Shown here piece by piece: positions 26,197-34,717 of a DNA stretch of 64,000 nucleotides. The notes beneath the pieces were generated by a model that saw only the letters and a list, made by a program, of their open reading frames with translations, was not told where the DNA came from and made no database searches. The stretch lies in NCBI GenBank assembly GCA_965223355.1, contig CBDCWE010000003.1, positions 2,604,001-2,668,000 on the forward strand, written 5' to 3'. The position numbers and the translations under genes are program-made. Position 1 is the stretch's first letter; every line of letters begins with the position of its first letter. Origin of the DNA: Tectiglobus sp965223355. Lineage in GTDB: Bacteria > Pseudomonadota > Alphaproteobacteria > Rhizobiales > Hyphomicrobiaceae.

Positions 26197-27735
26197 ATGA
26201 CTGACACAACGGTTACAAAACCCCGACGTAGTGGCGGCCGAGCAGCCCGCACCTCACTCAGGTCGCGGCCGCTCGCTGAGGGGCTGCGTCCCGTTCGACC
26301 GGGTCTTGAAGGCGGGACCTACAAACCGCTCAGCGACGCCGGCGTCGAACGCATTCATAGGGCGGCGTTGGAGGCGCTGGAGCATATCGGCCTTGCCGAC
26401 GCGCCGCACTCCGGCATCGAAGCGATGACCGAAGCCGGGGCTGAGTTGGGCGCCGACGGCCGCCTGCGCTTTCCGCGCGCGCTCGTCGAAGACAAGCTGG
26501 CGATCGCTGCTCGCGATATCACGCTATGCGGCCGGGATCCCGAATTCGATCTCGATCTCACCGGCGCCCGGGTCCATTACGGCACGGCCGGCGCCGCGGT
26601 TCACGTTGTTGATCCGGACACGCGCACCTATCGCGATTCCACGGTTCATGATCTCTATGAAGCAGCGCAGCTGGTGCACGCGTTGGATAACCTCCACTTC
26701 TTCCAACGCTGCCTCGTCTGTCGCGATATCACCGACAACTACGAACTCGACGTCAACACGATCTATGCATCGTGCGCCGGTACGACCAAACACGTCGGCA
26801 CCAGCTTTTCCGAGCCCGCCCACATTGCCGGTTGCATCGAATTGCTGCATCTGATCGCCGGCGGCGAAGATAAGTGGCGCGCGCGCCCGTTCGTCTCCAA
26901 CACAAACTGTTTCGTCGTCCCGCCAATGAAGTTTGCAACGGAAAGCTGCGAGACCTTGGAGGCGTGCGTGCGCGCTGGCATGCCGGTCCTGTTGCTGTCG
27001 GCCGGCCAGGCAGGCGCTACCGCGCCGGCACCGTTGGCGATGGCGATCACTCAGGCCGTTGCCGAGTGCCTCGCCGGCGTCGTCTATGTCAACACCATTG
27101 CGCCTGGCCATCCCGCGATATTCGGCACCTGGCCGTTTGTTTCCGATCTGCGGACGGGCGCCATGTCCGGTGGTTCCGGCGAGCAGGCACTGCTTAGTGC
27201 TGGGTGCGCACAAATGCACCGTTTCTACGATTTGCCGGGCGGTGCCGCAGCCGGCATGGCGGATTCCAAGCTGCCCGATATGCAGGCTGGTTGGGAACAG
27301 GCGATCTCCAACGTCATGGCCGGGCTCGCCGGCCTCAACATGGTCTATGAGGCCGCCGGTATGCATGCCTCGCTGTTGGGCTTCTCACCGGACTCGCTGG
27401 TCCTCGGCAATGACATGCTTGGACAGGTGCTGCGCTGCGTGCGCGGCATCGAGATCACGCAGGATAGCGTCTCGCTCGAGGCGATGCGGCAGGTCTGCCT
27501 CGGCGGCCCCGGCCACTATCTCGGCCATCCGCAAACATTGACGCTAATGCAATCCGAATATGTCTATCCCGCCGTCGCCGACCGTTCGAGCCCGAAGGAG
27601 TGGGAAGAACGCGGCAACATCGATCTGCTCGCCAACGCCCGTGCCAAAAAGGAGAGCATCCTTGCCGCGGCGAAACCGTTGATCGACCCGCAGGTCGACG
27701 CGGCAATCCGCGAAAGGTTCAAGATCTACATCTAG
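26197..27735 (+). CDS. MttB-family trimethylamine/quaternary-amine methyltransferase homologue lacking pyrrolysine
   Basis: About 512 residues from ATG 26197. It has the TIM-barrel features of the MttB superfamily (VHYGTAGAAVHVVD, SCAGTTKHVGTSF, and the C-terminal EYVYPAVADRSSPKEWEERG). The frame is open throughout with no internal TAG, so it cannot contain pyrrolysine. Non-pyrrolysine members include glycine betaine methyltransferases that feed a corrinoid protein. No corrinoid protein gene lies nearby, so partner and acceptor are unknown. With the two flavoproteins it suggests stepwise demethylation of a quaternary amine. Confidence 0.88.
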   Translation: MTDTTVTKPRRSGGRAARTSLRSRPLAEGLRPVRPGLEGGTYKPLSDAGVERIHRAALEALEHIGLADAPHSGIEAMTEAGAELGADGRLRFPRALVEDKLAIAARDITLCGRDPEFDLDLTGARVHYGTAGAAVHVVDPDTRTYRDSTVHDLYEAAQLVHALDNLHFFQRCLVCRDITDNYELDVNTIYASCAGTTKHVGTSFSEPAHIAGCIELLHLIAGGEDKWRARPFVSNTNCFVVPPMKFATESCETLEACVRAGMPVLLLSAGQAGATAPAPLAMAITQAVAECLAGVVYVNTIAPGHPAIFGTWPFVSDLRTGAMSGGSGEQALLSAGCAQMHRFYDLPGGAAAGMADSKLPDMQAGWEQAISNVMAGLAGLNMVYEAAGMHASLLGFSPDSLVLGNDMLGQVLRCVRGIEITQDSVSLEAMRQVCLGGPGHYLGHPQTLTLMQSEYVYPAVADRSSPKEWEERGNIDLLANARAKKESILAAAKPLIDPQVDAAIRERFKIYI

Positions 27736-27765
27736 GCCGTAAACTTTGAACAAGCTTGGGGGGGT

Positions 27766-27889
27766 CCAGGGGACCCATCCCCTGGTCGGGGTGTTTGAGG
27801 GGCGGACAGCCCCTCATAGATCGCCGCCAAGCGGCGATTGGTTAAGGGCTCTGCCCTTAACGATCCCGCCAAAGGGCATTGCCCTTTGG
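27766..27889 (+). repeat. Five-hairpin palindromic repeat, copy 2
   Basis: Same five stems and order as copy 1 (9548-9670), with small loop differences (CCAGGGGACCCATCCCCTGG; GAGGGGCGGACAGCCCCTC). The hairpins ATCGCCGC/GCGGCGAT and TTAAGGGC/GCCCTTAA are identical. It fills the gap between two convergent genes and ends 6 bases from the MATE stop codon, so it could also act as a bidirectional terminator. Confidence 0.85.
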
Positions 27890-27895
27890 AAACCA

Positions 27896-29314
27896 CTACC
27901 TCATCGCCGGCAATTGTCGTCCGCGGGCCGTTAACTGCAGGAACCGAAGAGCGAGCAACGTTCCCGTTACGGTCAGGCCGACAGCCATGCCCCACCACAG
28001 TCCTTCGGCTCCCATATCGTAAGGGAATGCCAGCACCCACCCACAGCTGATACCGAGCAACCAGTAGCCGACGGCGGCGAGCCAGAGCGGGGCGACGGTA
28101 TCCTTGAGGCCGCGCAATGCCAAAGCCGCGAGCACCTGCAGGCCATCGAACACCTGGAAAAATGCCGCCAGGATCAAGACCTTCGACACCAGTTCGAGGA
28201 CCTGAGCAAAGCCTGGATCGTCGCGCGCCAGAAAGACCCGCACTAACGGCTCGGGAAAGTTGAGCGGTGCCAGCGACAGCAGCGACAGCCAGATCACGCC
28301 AAAGCCCATCGCCACCAGGCCGGAGCGGCGAGCGGCGGGCAGGCTCGCCATGCCGACCCCTCTGGCGACACGCACCATGCCGGCTTCGGCCAGACCGTGC
28401 ACGGTCTTGAACGCGAAAGCGATCCAAACCATCATGACCTGGTAGGTTGCGGTTGCAATCGGGCCGATGACGCTCGACGACACCGACACGAACAGGAACA
28501 AACTCATCTCCAGGATGACGATGCCGGCCACCGGCAAACCCAGCCGCAAGATCTCAATCGCAACGGACGGTGTGATCAGTCGGCGACCGCGAAAGATGCC
28601 ATAGCCGCGCATTGTCGGGTTGCAATAGACGTAGGCCAGCATCGCAAACAGCTGCCCAATCGAGACAATCGTCTTCGCCCAACCGGCCCCTGCAGCGCCC
28701 AGGTTCGGCATGCCGAACTCACCGTGAACCAGGCCACGAAGCAAGATGTAATTCAACGCGACAGCGCCCAGCGTGATCACCAGGATGACGCTGGTCTTGG
28801 CGAGTGAGGCAACAAACATCCTGAGAACGAACAGCCAGACCAACGGCAAGATCGAGCCGCTCAGCGGTTTGACGTAGGGTCCCATGAGTTCGAGCAGCCG
28901 CGCATCGGTGCCGACCAGCGCCAGCATCACGTCGAGATGCCAGATCACGAACGACAGCGGCAACCCGAGAACAGCCGCGATGACCAAGCCTTGGCGCACG
29001 GCAACGCCGACATCGGCCGTGTTGCCGGCTCCGAGCGCCTGAGACGTGAGCACACCGACGACCGACAGCAGCCCGAACAAGACGATCTGCAATTGGATTG
29101 TCACATCGCTGGCAAGCCCAACGCCGGCCAGATGCAAATAGCCAAGCTCACCGACCACCGCCTTGGTCGTGACGACCATCGACAGCTCGGCCACATAGGC
29201 GGCGATGAGCGGACCCGCGATGATATAGAGTTGGCCCAGCTCCCAAGTCACCGAGGGTGCTACCTGCCGATGCGGATCAGTGATCACATTTCCGGTATGC
29301 CCGTTGGTCGTCAT
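27896..29314 (-). CDS. MATE-family efflux transporter
   Basis: About 472 residues with 12 predicted helices in two homologous halves (first half ~30-240, second ~250-470), as in NorM-type exporters that swap Na+ or H+ for cationic compounds. Either GTG 29320 or ATG 29314 may start it. It is convergent with the mttB-like gene and separated by the hairpin repeat. Substrate unknown; amine export is conceivable given the neighbours. Confidence 0.9.
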   Translation of the reverse strand: MTTNGHTGNVITDPHRQVAPSVTWELGQLYIIAGPLIAAYVAELSMVVTTKAVVGELGYLHLAGVGLASDVTIQLQIVLFGLLSVVGVLTSQALGAGNTADVGVAVRQGLVIAAVLGLPLSFVIWHLDVMLALVGTDARLLELMGPYVKPLSGSILPLVWLFVLRMFVASLAKTSVILVITLGAVALNYILLRGLVHGEFGMPNLGAAGAGWAKTIVSIGQLFAMLAYVYCNPTMRGYGIFRGRRLITPSVAIEILRLGLPVAGIVILEMSLFLFVSVSSSVIGPIATATYQVMMVWIAFAFKTVHGLAEAGMVRVARGVGMASLPAARRSGLVAMGFGVIWLSLLSLAPLNFPEPLVRVFLARDDPGFAQVLELVSKVLILAAFFQVFDGLQVLAALALRGLKDTVAPLWLAAVGYWLLGISCGWVLAFPYDMGAEGLWWGMAVGLTVTGTLLALRFLQLTARGRQLPAMR

Positions 29315-29360
29315 CGCCACCCCGGTAAGGCGTTGAAGGTGTCGAGGTCATAGCTTGCGA

Positions 29361-30590
29361 TCATCGGCTCAGAAGCCCGCCGACGGCACTTGCATAAACC
29401 TGGGCGCCGCTGACGATATCGGCATCCGAGGTGTTCTCGGTGAAATGATGACTGACGCCGCCGATGCTCGGGACAAACATCATGCCTGTCGGCAGGTGCG
29501 GCGCGATGATCTGGGCATCGTGGCCGGCACCGCTAGGCATCCGGGCGAATCTGCCGGGCACATGCACGCCTGCAGCGGCTTCGATGGCGCTCTGGATCCT
29601 GTCGTCCATCATCGCCGGCTCACTCTTCGACAGCGTCTCGAGACGTGCACTGCAGGGCCCGTCATCGTTGTGGCGCGCGACGACGCCATGCAGCAACTGA
29701 TCGAGTTCTGCGATCCTGGGCGGGTCGGCATCGCGAAACTGGAACAGCACTTCGGCACGCCCTGGGATAATGCTCGGCGCGCCCGGCTGCAATGTGATCC
29801 GGCCGACCGTCCAGACCGTGCGCTCACCGCCATGCATCCTGAATGCCTGATCGATATCCCGGCAAAAGCGGACAGCGGCCGCGCCGGCATCTCGGCGGAC
29901 CGCCATGCGTGTGGTTCCGGCGTGGTTCTGCGTACCTTCGAACACGATCCGATACTGCGCAATGGAGACGATACTGGTGACAATGCCAACCACGTTTGCG
30001 GAACTTTCGAGCCAATCGCCCTGCTCGATATGTGCTTCGAGGAAGCCGACGTAACGGTCGGTTTCGATTTGCCGGCGGGGCCGACCGGCGAGGCCGGCGT
30101 CCGCCAGCGCTTGACGAAGGGCTGTGCCAAGGGTCCTGTCGACGGCACGGTCAATCGCATCCTCACTAAGCTCGCCGACAAACGAATAGCTGCCCATGAA
30201 GCTGCCGAAATGACCTTCCTCGTCAGCAAACGCAACAACGTCGACGCCGCAATCGCGATAGTCGGCCGAAGCTGCGATTGCACGTGCTGCCTCGAGGGCG
30301 TAGACGACACCCAGCGCACCGTCCAACCACCCGGCCTCGTTTTGACTTTCAAGATGCGAGCCGGCCAGCAGTTTCGGACCGTGCGCCGGTGAGCGGCCGA
30401 TCACGTTGGCAATACCATCGATCTCGGCATGATGACCGATGGCGACAAGTTCATCGCGCAGCCAGCGACGCGCCTCCATATCCTGAGGCGACAACGTTGG
30501 GCGATGAACTCCCGTCTTGAACGCACCGATTTCACGAAGCCGATAGAGGTCGCCGAGCACGCGCTCGCCATCGATCGCAACAGGTTCCAT
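29361..30590 (-). CDS. M20-family amidohydrolase (N-carbamoyl-L-amino-acid hydrolase/allantoate amidohydrolase type)
   Basis: 409 residues. Metal-site motifs are GSHLESQNEAGWLDGALGV (H79, D90; the usual GSHLDT is here GSHLES), FADEEGHFG and the C-terminal GVSHHFTE. A dimerisation lid domain occupies ~205-320 (QNHAGTTRM). Such enzymes cleave carbamoyl amino acids, allantoate or ureidoglycolate. The Asp-to-Glu change after the first histidine is unusual. It is 46 bases upstream of the MATE gene on the same strand and follows the MetE-like gene. Confidence 0.87.
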   Translation of the reverse strand: MEPVAIDGERVLGDLYRLREIGAFKTGVHRPTLSPQDMEARRWLRDELVAIGHHAEIDGIANVIGRSPAHGPKLLAGSHLESQNEAGWLDGALGVVYALEAARAIAASADYRDCGVDVVAFADEEGHFGSFMGSYSFVGELSEDAIDRAVDRTLGTALRQALADAGLAGRPRRQIETDRYVGFLEAHIEQGDWLESSANVVGIVTSIVSIAQYRIVFEGTQNHAGTTRMAVRRDAGAAAVRFCRDIDQAFRMHGGERTVWTVGRITLQPGAPSIIPGRAEVLFQFRDADPPRIAELDQLLHGVVARHNDDGPCSARLETLSKSEPAMMDDRIQSAIEAAAGVHVPGRFARMPSGAGHDAQIIAPHLPTGMMFVPSIGGVSHHFTENTSDADIVSGAQVYASAVGGLLSR

Positions 30591-30674
30591 TTAGCCTTAC
30601 TCCCGACTGCCGCCGCCATTGATCGAACGCCGCCCGCGCGCCCAGCGTCAATGACAAAGTGCAAATCCTTTGCG

Positions 30675-31814
30675 CTACCATAGCCTGCGGCTGGCGATAT
30701 CGGCACCTCGGACAAGACTTTCCAGTTTTCGGTAGGCGACCTTGGGATCAACCATGCGGTCACCGGCAAAGGCTGCAAAGCCCGAGTCCGTCGATGCGAT
30801 AACGCGGTCACGGCCGACGACCTGGGCAAACCGTTCAATGCGATCGGCGACGACTTCGGGATGTTCGACGTAGTTGTTGGTGACGTCGATAACACCGGGG
30901 ACCAGAACCTTGTCATCCGGCAATGGATAGTCCTTGAAGACGCGCCAATCGTGCTGGTGACCAGGGGTTGCTGCCTCAAGAAGAATTTGCGATGGCTTGG
31001 CCCGGTAAATCAGCGGCAGAATTTTCGCCAGCGCAATGTCGTATGTGTGCGGACCCTCATAGTTGCCCCATGAAACATAGATGCGCATGCGCTCCGCCGG
31101 CAGACCGGCCAACGCCGCGTTGAGCACCGAGATCTGGTTTTCGGCGTGCCGCAGGAAGGCTGCCTCGCTCGCGTTTTTGAAGATCGTGTGGCGGCCCATG
31201 GCGAGATCCGGGCAATCGATCTGCAAGTCCAAGCCGGCCGCGATGATAGCCTGGTACTCGGTCTTCATGGCGTCCGCCAGCGCCGTAAGATAGGCCTCGT
31301 ACGTCGGGTAGAACCGGTTGGGATGAAAAATTGCGATCAGGCCGGGGGATGCCGAGGTCAAGAACGCGCCGCCTGGTTGGTGCTTGGCGACGGCATTGGC
31401 CATGCGACGGATGTCGCCATCCAATGGCACACGCGTCCTGATTTCAACCGGCCCGGTGCAGTTCGGCCGCGCAAACGGCATACTGGTGCGTCGCGCTCGG
31501 GCCGTTTCGGCACTGTCCGGGAACGCATCAAGATCTGCCGGGCTGACCAGGGGACTGTCGCCTGAAAACCCGGTCAGGCGATGGCGAACGTAACTCGCAT
31601 ACGTGACCTTCGAAAATTCGCCGTCCGAAACGATGTCGATTCCAAGCGCCTTTTGGTGCTCAACAACGGTTTCGACCGCCTCGCTCAGCACGGCATCGAA
31701 CAGTTCGTCGTTGACCGGGCTGCCAGCTTCGGCCGCGCGAACCACATCGCTGACCATTTCATCGCGTGGAAGGCTGCCAACGTGGGTCGTACGAATGCGG
31801 TCGATTGCGCTCAT
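30675..31814 (-). CDS. MetE C-terminal-like (cobalamin-independent methionine synthase family) protein
   Basis: 379 residues, a single TIM barrel corresponding to the catalytic half of MetE. It opens TTHVGSLPR, has ALGIDIVSDGEFSK, and ends with the conserved GVIDVTNNYVEHPE and STDSGFAAFAG. The N-terminal folate half of MetE is absent, so it is one of the short homologues that often act as methyltransferases or lyases in other pathways. It heads a minus-strand set with the M20 enzyme and MATE, next to the methylated-amine operon, hinting at use of methyl groups. Confidence 0.85.
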   Translation of the reverse strand: MSAIDRIRTTHVGSLPRDEMVSDVVRAAEAGSPVNDELFDAVLSEAVETVVEHQKALGIDIVSDGEFSKVTYASYVRHRLTGFSGDSPLVSPADLDAFPDSAETARARRTSMPFARPNCTGPVEIRTRVPLDGDIRRMANAVAKHQPGGAFLTSASPGLIAIFHPNRFYPTYEAYLTALADAMKTEYQAIIAAGLDLQIDCPDLAMGRHTIFKNASEAAFLRHAENQISVLNAALAGLPAERMRIYVSWGNYEGPHTYDIALAKILPLIYRAKPSQILLEAATPGHQHDWRVFKDYPLPDDKVLVPGVIDVTNNYVEHPEVVADRIERFAQVVGRDRVIASTDSGFAAFAGDRMVDPKVAYRKLESLVRGADIASRRLW

Positions 31815-32092
31815 GTCACTATCTCTCGTGGTCGGGCTGGAGGCTGCGTTGCCAATCCGATCTCGTGTTCTGGCCCATCGGTTTGCACATCGGATACTGC
31901 ACCCTCCGGCGCGAAATCACGGCTCGTAGAGGAAGCGAGAAACACCGGCTTGCCCGTGCAATGCTGAGCCGGGAACTTGCTCGTGGACCTCAAGACAAAC
32001 CATGCACATGCCCAGTGTTCCGGATCAGACGCCGGCCGCCGGTGACCGGTGGAGTAACATCCGTTGCTCCAGACCACTGCTTCATCACACTA

Positions 32093-32228
32093 GATCATCT
32101 TTGTGCTTTAAGTTGGAACCGCAATAGCGGTTCCAACTTAAAGCACAAAGATGATCGCCACTTTAGAGGCGAGCAACTTTCTGCCTTTATTCAGGATCGT
32201 TCCGATTCCGAATAAAGGCAGGTTGCTC
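32093..32228 (-). repeat. Two-hairpin TA-flanked MITE, copy C
   Basis: Inverted copy between CTAG (32090-32093) and CTAG (32228-32231). Hairpin core AAGTTGGAACCGC/GCGGTTCCAACTT is perfect. The right CTAG contains the stop codon of the GNAT gene. Upstream (31815-32089) no gene is seen. Confidence 0.88.
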
Positions 32229-32686
32229 TAGCCTGTCTGATCACAATCAAGAATTTTCTGCAAGCAGGTCGTCCGCGTGTCGTTGTAGCCGAGATGTTCA
32301 TAGAACGCCCTGGTGGCGGCGTTGTCCTCACGCACCAACAGCTGAACTTTCCAGCAGCCGCGCGCTGCAAGCCACTGTTCGGCGGCGTCCAGAATCCGAC
32401 GACCGAGGCCGCCGCCCTGATGATCCGGGCGCACCGCCATGTAGTAGACCCAACCGCGATGGCCGTCTTCTCCGATCATGGCCGAGCCGATGATGTCGAC
32501 TTTACCGTCGGTGGAACATTGCGCGGCGACGAGGACGGTTGCGTGCTCGCCGCGGCGCGCAAAGGCGATGTCGCGGTCGGGATCATTCCAGGGTCGCGCG
32601 ACGCCGGCCGCGTGCCAGAGCGCGATGACACCGGCGATATCAGTGTCGCACATGTCCCTGATTTCAACCTGATCACTAACGCTCAT
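32228..32686 (-). CDS. GNAT-family N-acetyltransferase
   Basis: About 152 residues from ATG 32686 behind GGGAACGAGA. It has the acetyl-CoA binding signature MAVRPDHQGGGLGRRILDAA and a terminal ATRAFYEHLGY strand-helix unit. It resembles YpeA-type acetyltransferases of unknown substrate. Its TAG stop lies in the CTAG target of a MITE. It stands alone between the MITE and rtcB. Confidence 0.9.
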   Translation of the reverse strand: MSVSDQVEIRDMCDTDIAGVIALWHAAGVARPWNDPDRDIAFARRGEHATVLVAAQCSTDGKVDIIGSAMIGEDGHRGWVYYMAVRPDHQGGGLGRRILDAAEQWLAARGCWKVQLLVREDNAATRAFYEHLGYNDTRTTCLQKILDCDQTG

Positions 32687-32910
32687 GTTCTCGTTCCCAC
32701 CCAATCTTCAAATCTCCACACCGGCCGCCGCACCGCGCCGTCGCGCGCCCAGGTCCGTTGGAAACTGCAACCGCGCCGTCGAAACGCCCGCGAGCGCCCG
32801 GTAATCACCGTTGTCGGGGCCGAATGGACAAGCTCCTGGCCGGTTGCAGCGATGCTTTCATCCAATCGGGGCAAGCCGGTGAGTCGGGCTTCGGCCCACC
32901 GGCCCACGCA

Positions 32911-34128
32911 TCAGCCTTTAACGTTGATCACCTGACGCAGGCAATGGACGACCTCGATGAGGTCGGCCTGCGCGGCAATGACGGCCGAAATGTCCTTGTA
33001 TGCCGCCGGGCTTTCATCGATCACGTCCTTATCTTTGCGGCACTCGATGCCTTCGGTTGCCGCGCGGTGATCCTTGAGCGTGATCCGCTGCTTGGCTTGC
33101 GAGCGCGACATCGCGCGGCCGGCACCATGCGAACACGAGCACAGGCTATCGATGTTGCCCTTGCCGCGGACAATGAACGAGCCGGTGCCCATCGAGCCAG
33201 GGATGATGCCGAGATCACCCTTGCGCGCCCTGACCGCGCCCTTGCGTGTCACCCAGACATCGGCACCGAAGTGGTTTTCGATTGCCGCATAGTTGTGGTG
33301 GCAATTCACGGCCATGTCGCCGATCTTGAACTTCGGCAAATGCCGGCGCAACACGCGCAGCACCGCGTCCATCATGGCCTGACGGTTCTCCCAGGCATAA
33401 TCCTGCGCCCAGCTGAGCGCCTCGACGTAGTCATCGAAGTGCTCGGTACCATCCGTCAGATAGGCCAGATTGACGTCGGGCAGATTGGCGAGGTGGCGTT
33501 GCATGTCGTTCTTTGCAAGTTCGATAAAGTACTGACCAATGATGTTTCCCGGCCCGCGAGAGCCGGAATGCAGCATCACCCACACGGCATTGTTTTCATC
33601 GAGACAAACTTCGATGAAGTGATTGCCGGTGCCGAGCGAACCAAGCTGGTGAGCCGGGCCCTTGTGAGAAATCTTCGGATGCTTTTCCACCAGCTTGCGA
33701 TAGCGGTCTTCGAGATCGCGCCAGCGCGAACCGACAGCATTGGGGACGACGTCCCAGCCGCCGCGCCGGGCCCGGCCCTTCATCGACACAAAGCCATGCG
33801 GTACGGCCCGTTCGATGTCAGCACGAATTGGGCCAAGATTGTCGGGCAGCTGGCTCGCGGACAGCGTTGTCTTCCAGGCCATCATGCCGCAACCGATATC
33901 GACGCCGACAGCGGCCGGGATAATGGCGCCCTTGGTCGGAATCACGGAGCCGACCGTCGCGCCCTTGCCGAAATGGCAATCCGGCATGGCCGCGACATGA
34001 CCGTGAACGATCGGCAGACGGGCGACGTTGCGCATCTGCTCGACCGCCGCATCGTCAATCAGCACGTTCTGCGTCCACATTTTGAGCGGCGAACCGCCGT
34101 CGACCTCAATTTCTTCGTATCCACTCAT
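32911..34128 (-). CDS. rtcB: RtcB-family RNA-splicing ligase
   Basis: 405 residues from ATG 34128 behind GGGAGCAG. Motifs of the GTP/Mn2+ dependent 3'-phosphate RNA ligase are present: GVDIGCGM (D77, C80 metal ligands), LGTGNHFIEV, MLHSGSRGPGN and CSHGAGRAMSR, whose histidine takes GMP. It would join 2',3'-cyclic phosphate RNA ends to 5'-OH ends for repair or tRNA healing. No rtcA, rtcR or archease gene is seen nearby. Confidence 0.95.
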   Translation of the reverse strand: MSGYEEIEVDGGSPLKMWTQNVLIDDAAVEQMRNVARLPIVHGHVAAMPDCHFGKGATVGSVIPTKGAIIPAAVGVDIGCGMMAWKTTLSASQLPDNLGPIRADIERAVPHGFVSMKGRARRGGWDVVPNAVGSRWRDLEDRYRKLVEKHPKISHKGPAHQLGSLGTGNHFIEVCLDENNAVWVMLHSGSRGPGNIIGQYFIELAKNDMQRHLANLPDVNLAYLTDGTEHFDDYVEALSWAQDYAWENRQAMMDAVLRVLRRHLPKFKIGDMAVNCHHNYAAIENHFGADVWVTRKGAVRARKGDLGIIPGSMGTGSFIVRGKGNIDSLCSCSHGAGRAMSRSQAKQRITLKDHRAATEGIECRKDKDVIDESPAAYKDISAVIAAQADLIEVVHCLRQVINVKG

Positions 34129-34485
34129 CTGTTCTGCTCCCGGCGCGAGGTACGCCTTGATCGGTCAGTTCGTCAATCGCAATGGCGCGACCGGCCGCGT
34201 TGTTCGGTCGACATCGCTTTGTAGTCCCGCGGATCGCGGCTGAGCAACCAGCGCCGAGGTGGTACAATGAACGCCACAGGCGCATCCTGGGATGCGGCCG
34301 GATCCGTCGCATCTTCGCTGGATCACGGTTCGACGTGCCAAATTCTCTGAGAGGCCTTCGAAACCCTTGGCGCCATGCAACATCACACCACGCAGATCGG
34401 CGATCTGCCGGCGGTGTCAGGCGGTATGTCGAGCAGCGGGTTTCATAATGGTTCGGCCGCCTACTTTGGTGGTGTGGCGAAACTA
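34129..34485. other. Gene-free region upstream of rtcB and MITE D
   Basis: 357 bases. It should hold the rtcB promoter. Short frames (for example 34182-34448) match nothing I know and lack ribosome-binding sites. A ~50-codon frame from 34374 runs into the MITE and has no start signal. No ftsI or mraW/ftsL gene, the usual upstream neighbours of murE, is present. Confidence 0.45.
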
Positions 34486-34618
34486 GAGCAACCTGCCTTT
34501 ATTCGGAATCGGAACGATCCCGAATAAAGGCAGAAAGTTGCTCGCCTCTAAAGTGGCGATCATCTTTGTGCTTTAAGTTGGAACCGCAATAGCGGTTCCA
34601 ACTTAAAGCACGATGATC
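34486..34618 (+). repeat. Two-hairpin TA-flanked MITE, copy D
   Basis: Same orientation as copy A, between CTAG (34483-34486) and CTAA (34618-34621). Both hairpins are intact. It lies 100 bases before the murE start, in place of the gene that normally precedes murE. Confidence 0.88.
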
Positions 34619-34717
34619 TAAGGCTCACTTGTGCTGTTCACAGCTCGCCCGGGATTTGACGCCGGCCCGGAGCGCTCCGTAAAAGAGGACATTGTCAAAC
34701 CGGGACATTGTTGACCA

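Noticed and set aside
29355..30392. 345-codon frame on the plus strand
   Set aside because: Shadow of the M20 amidohydrolase.
31811..32077. 88-codon minus-strand frame upstream of the MetE-like gene
   Set aside because: No recognised domain, overlaps the MetE-like start and lacks a start signal.
32758..34224. 488-codon open frame on the plus strand
   Set aside because: Antisense of rtcB, whose motifs are intact; no family resemblance.
34374..34527. Short frame (~50 codons) running into MITE D
   Set aside because: No ribosome-binding site and no known family; the last codons are repeat sequence.
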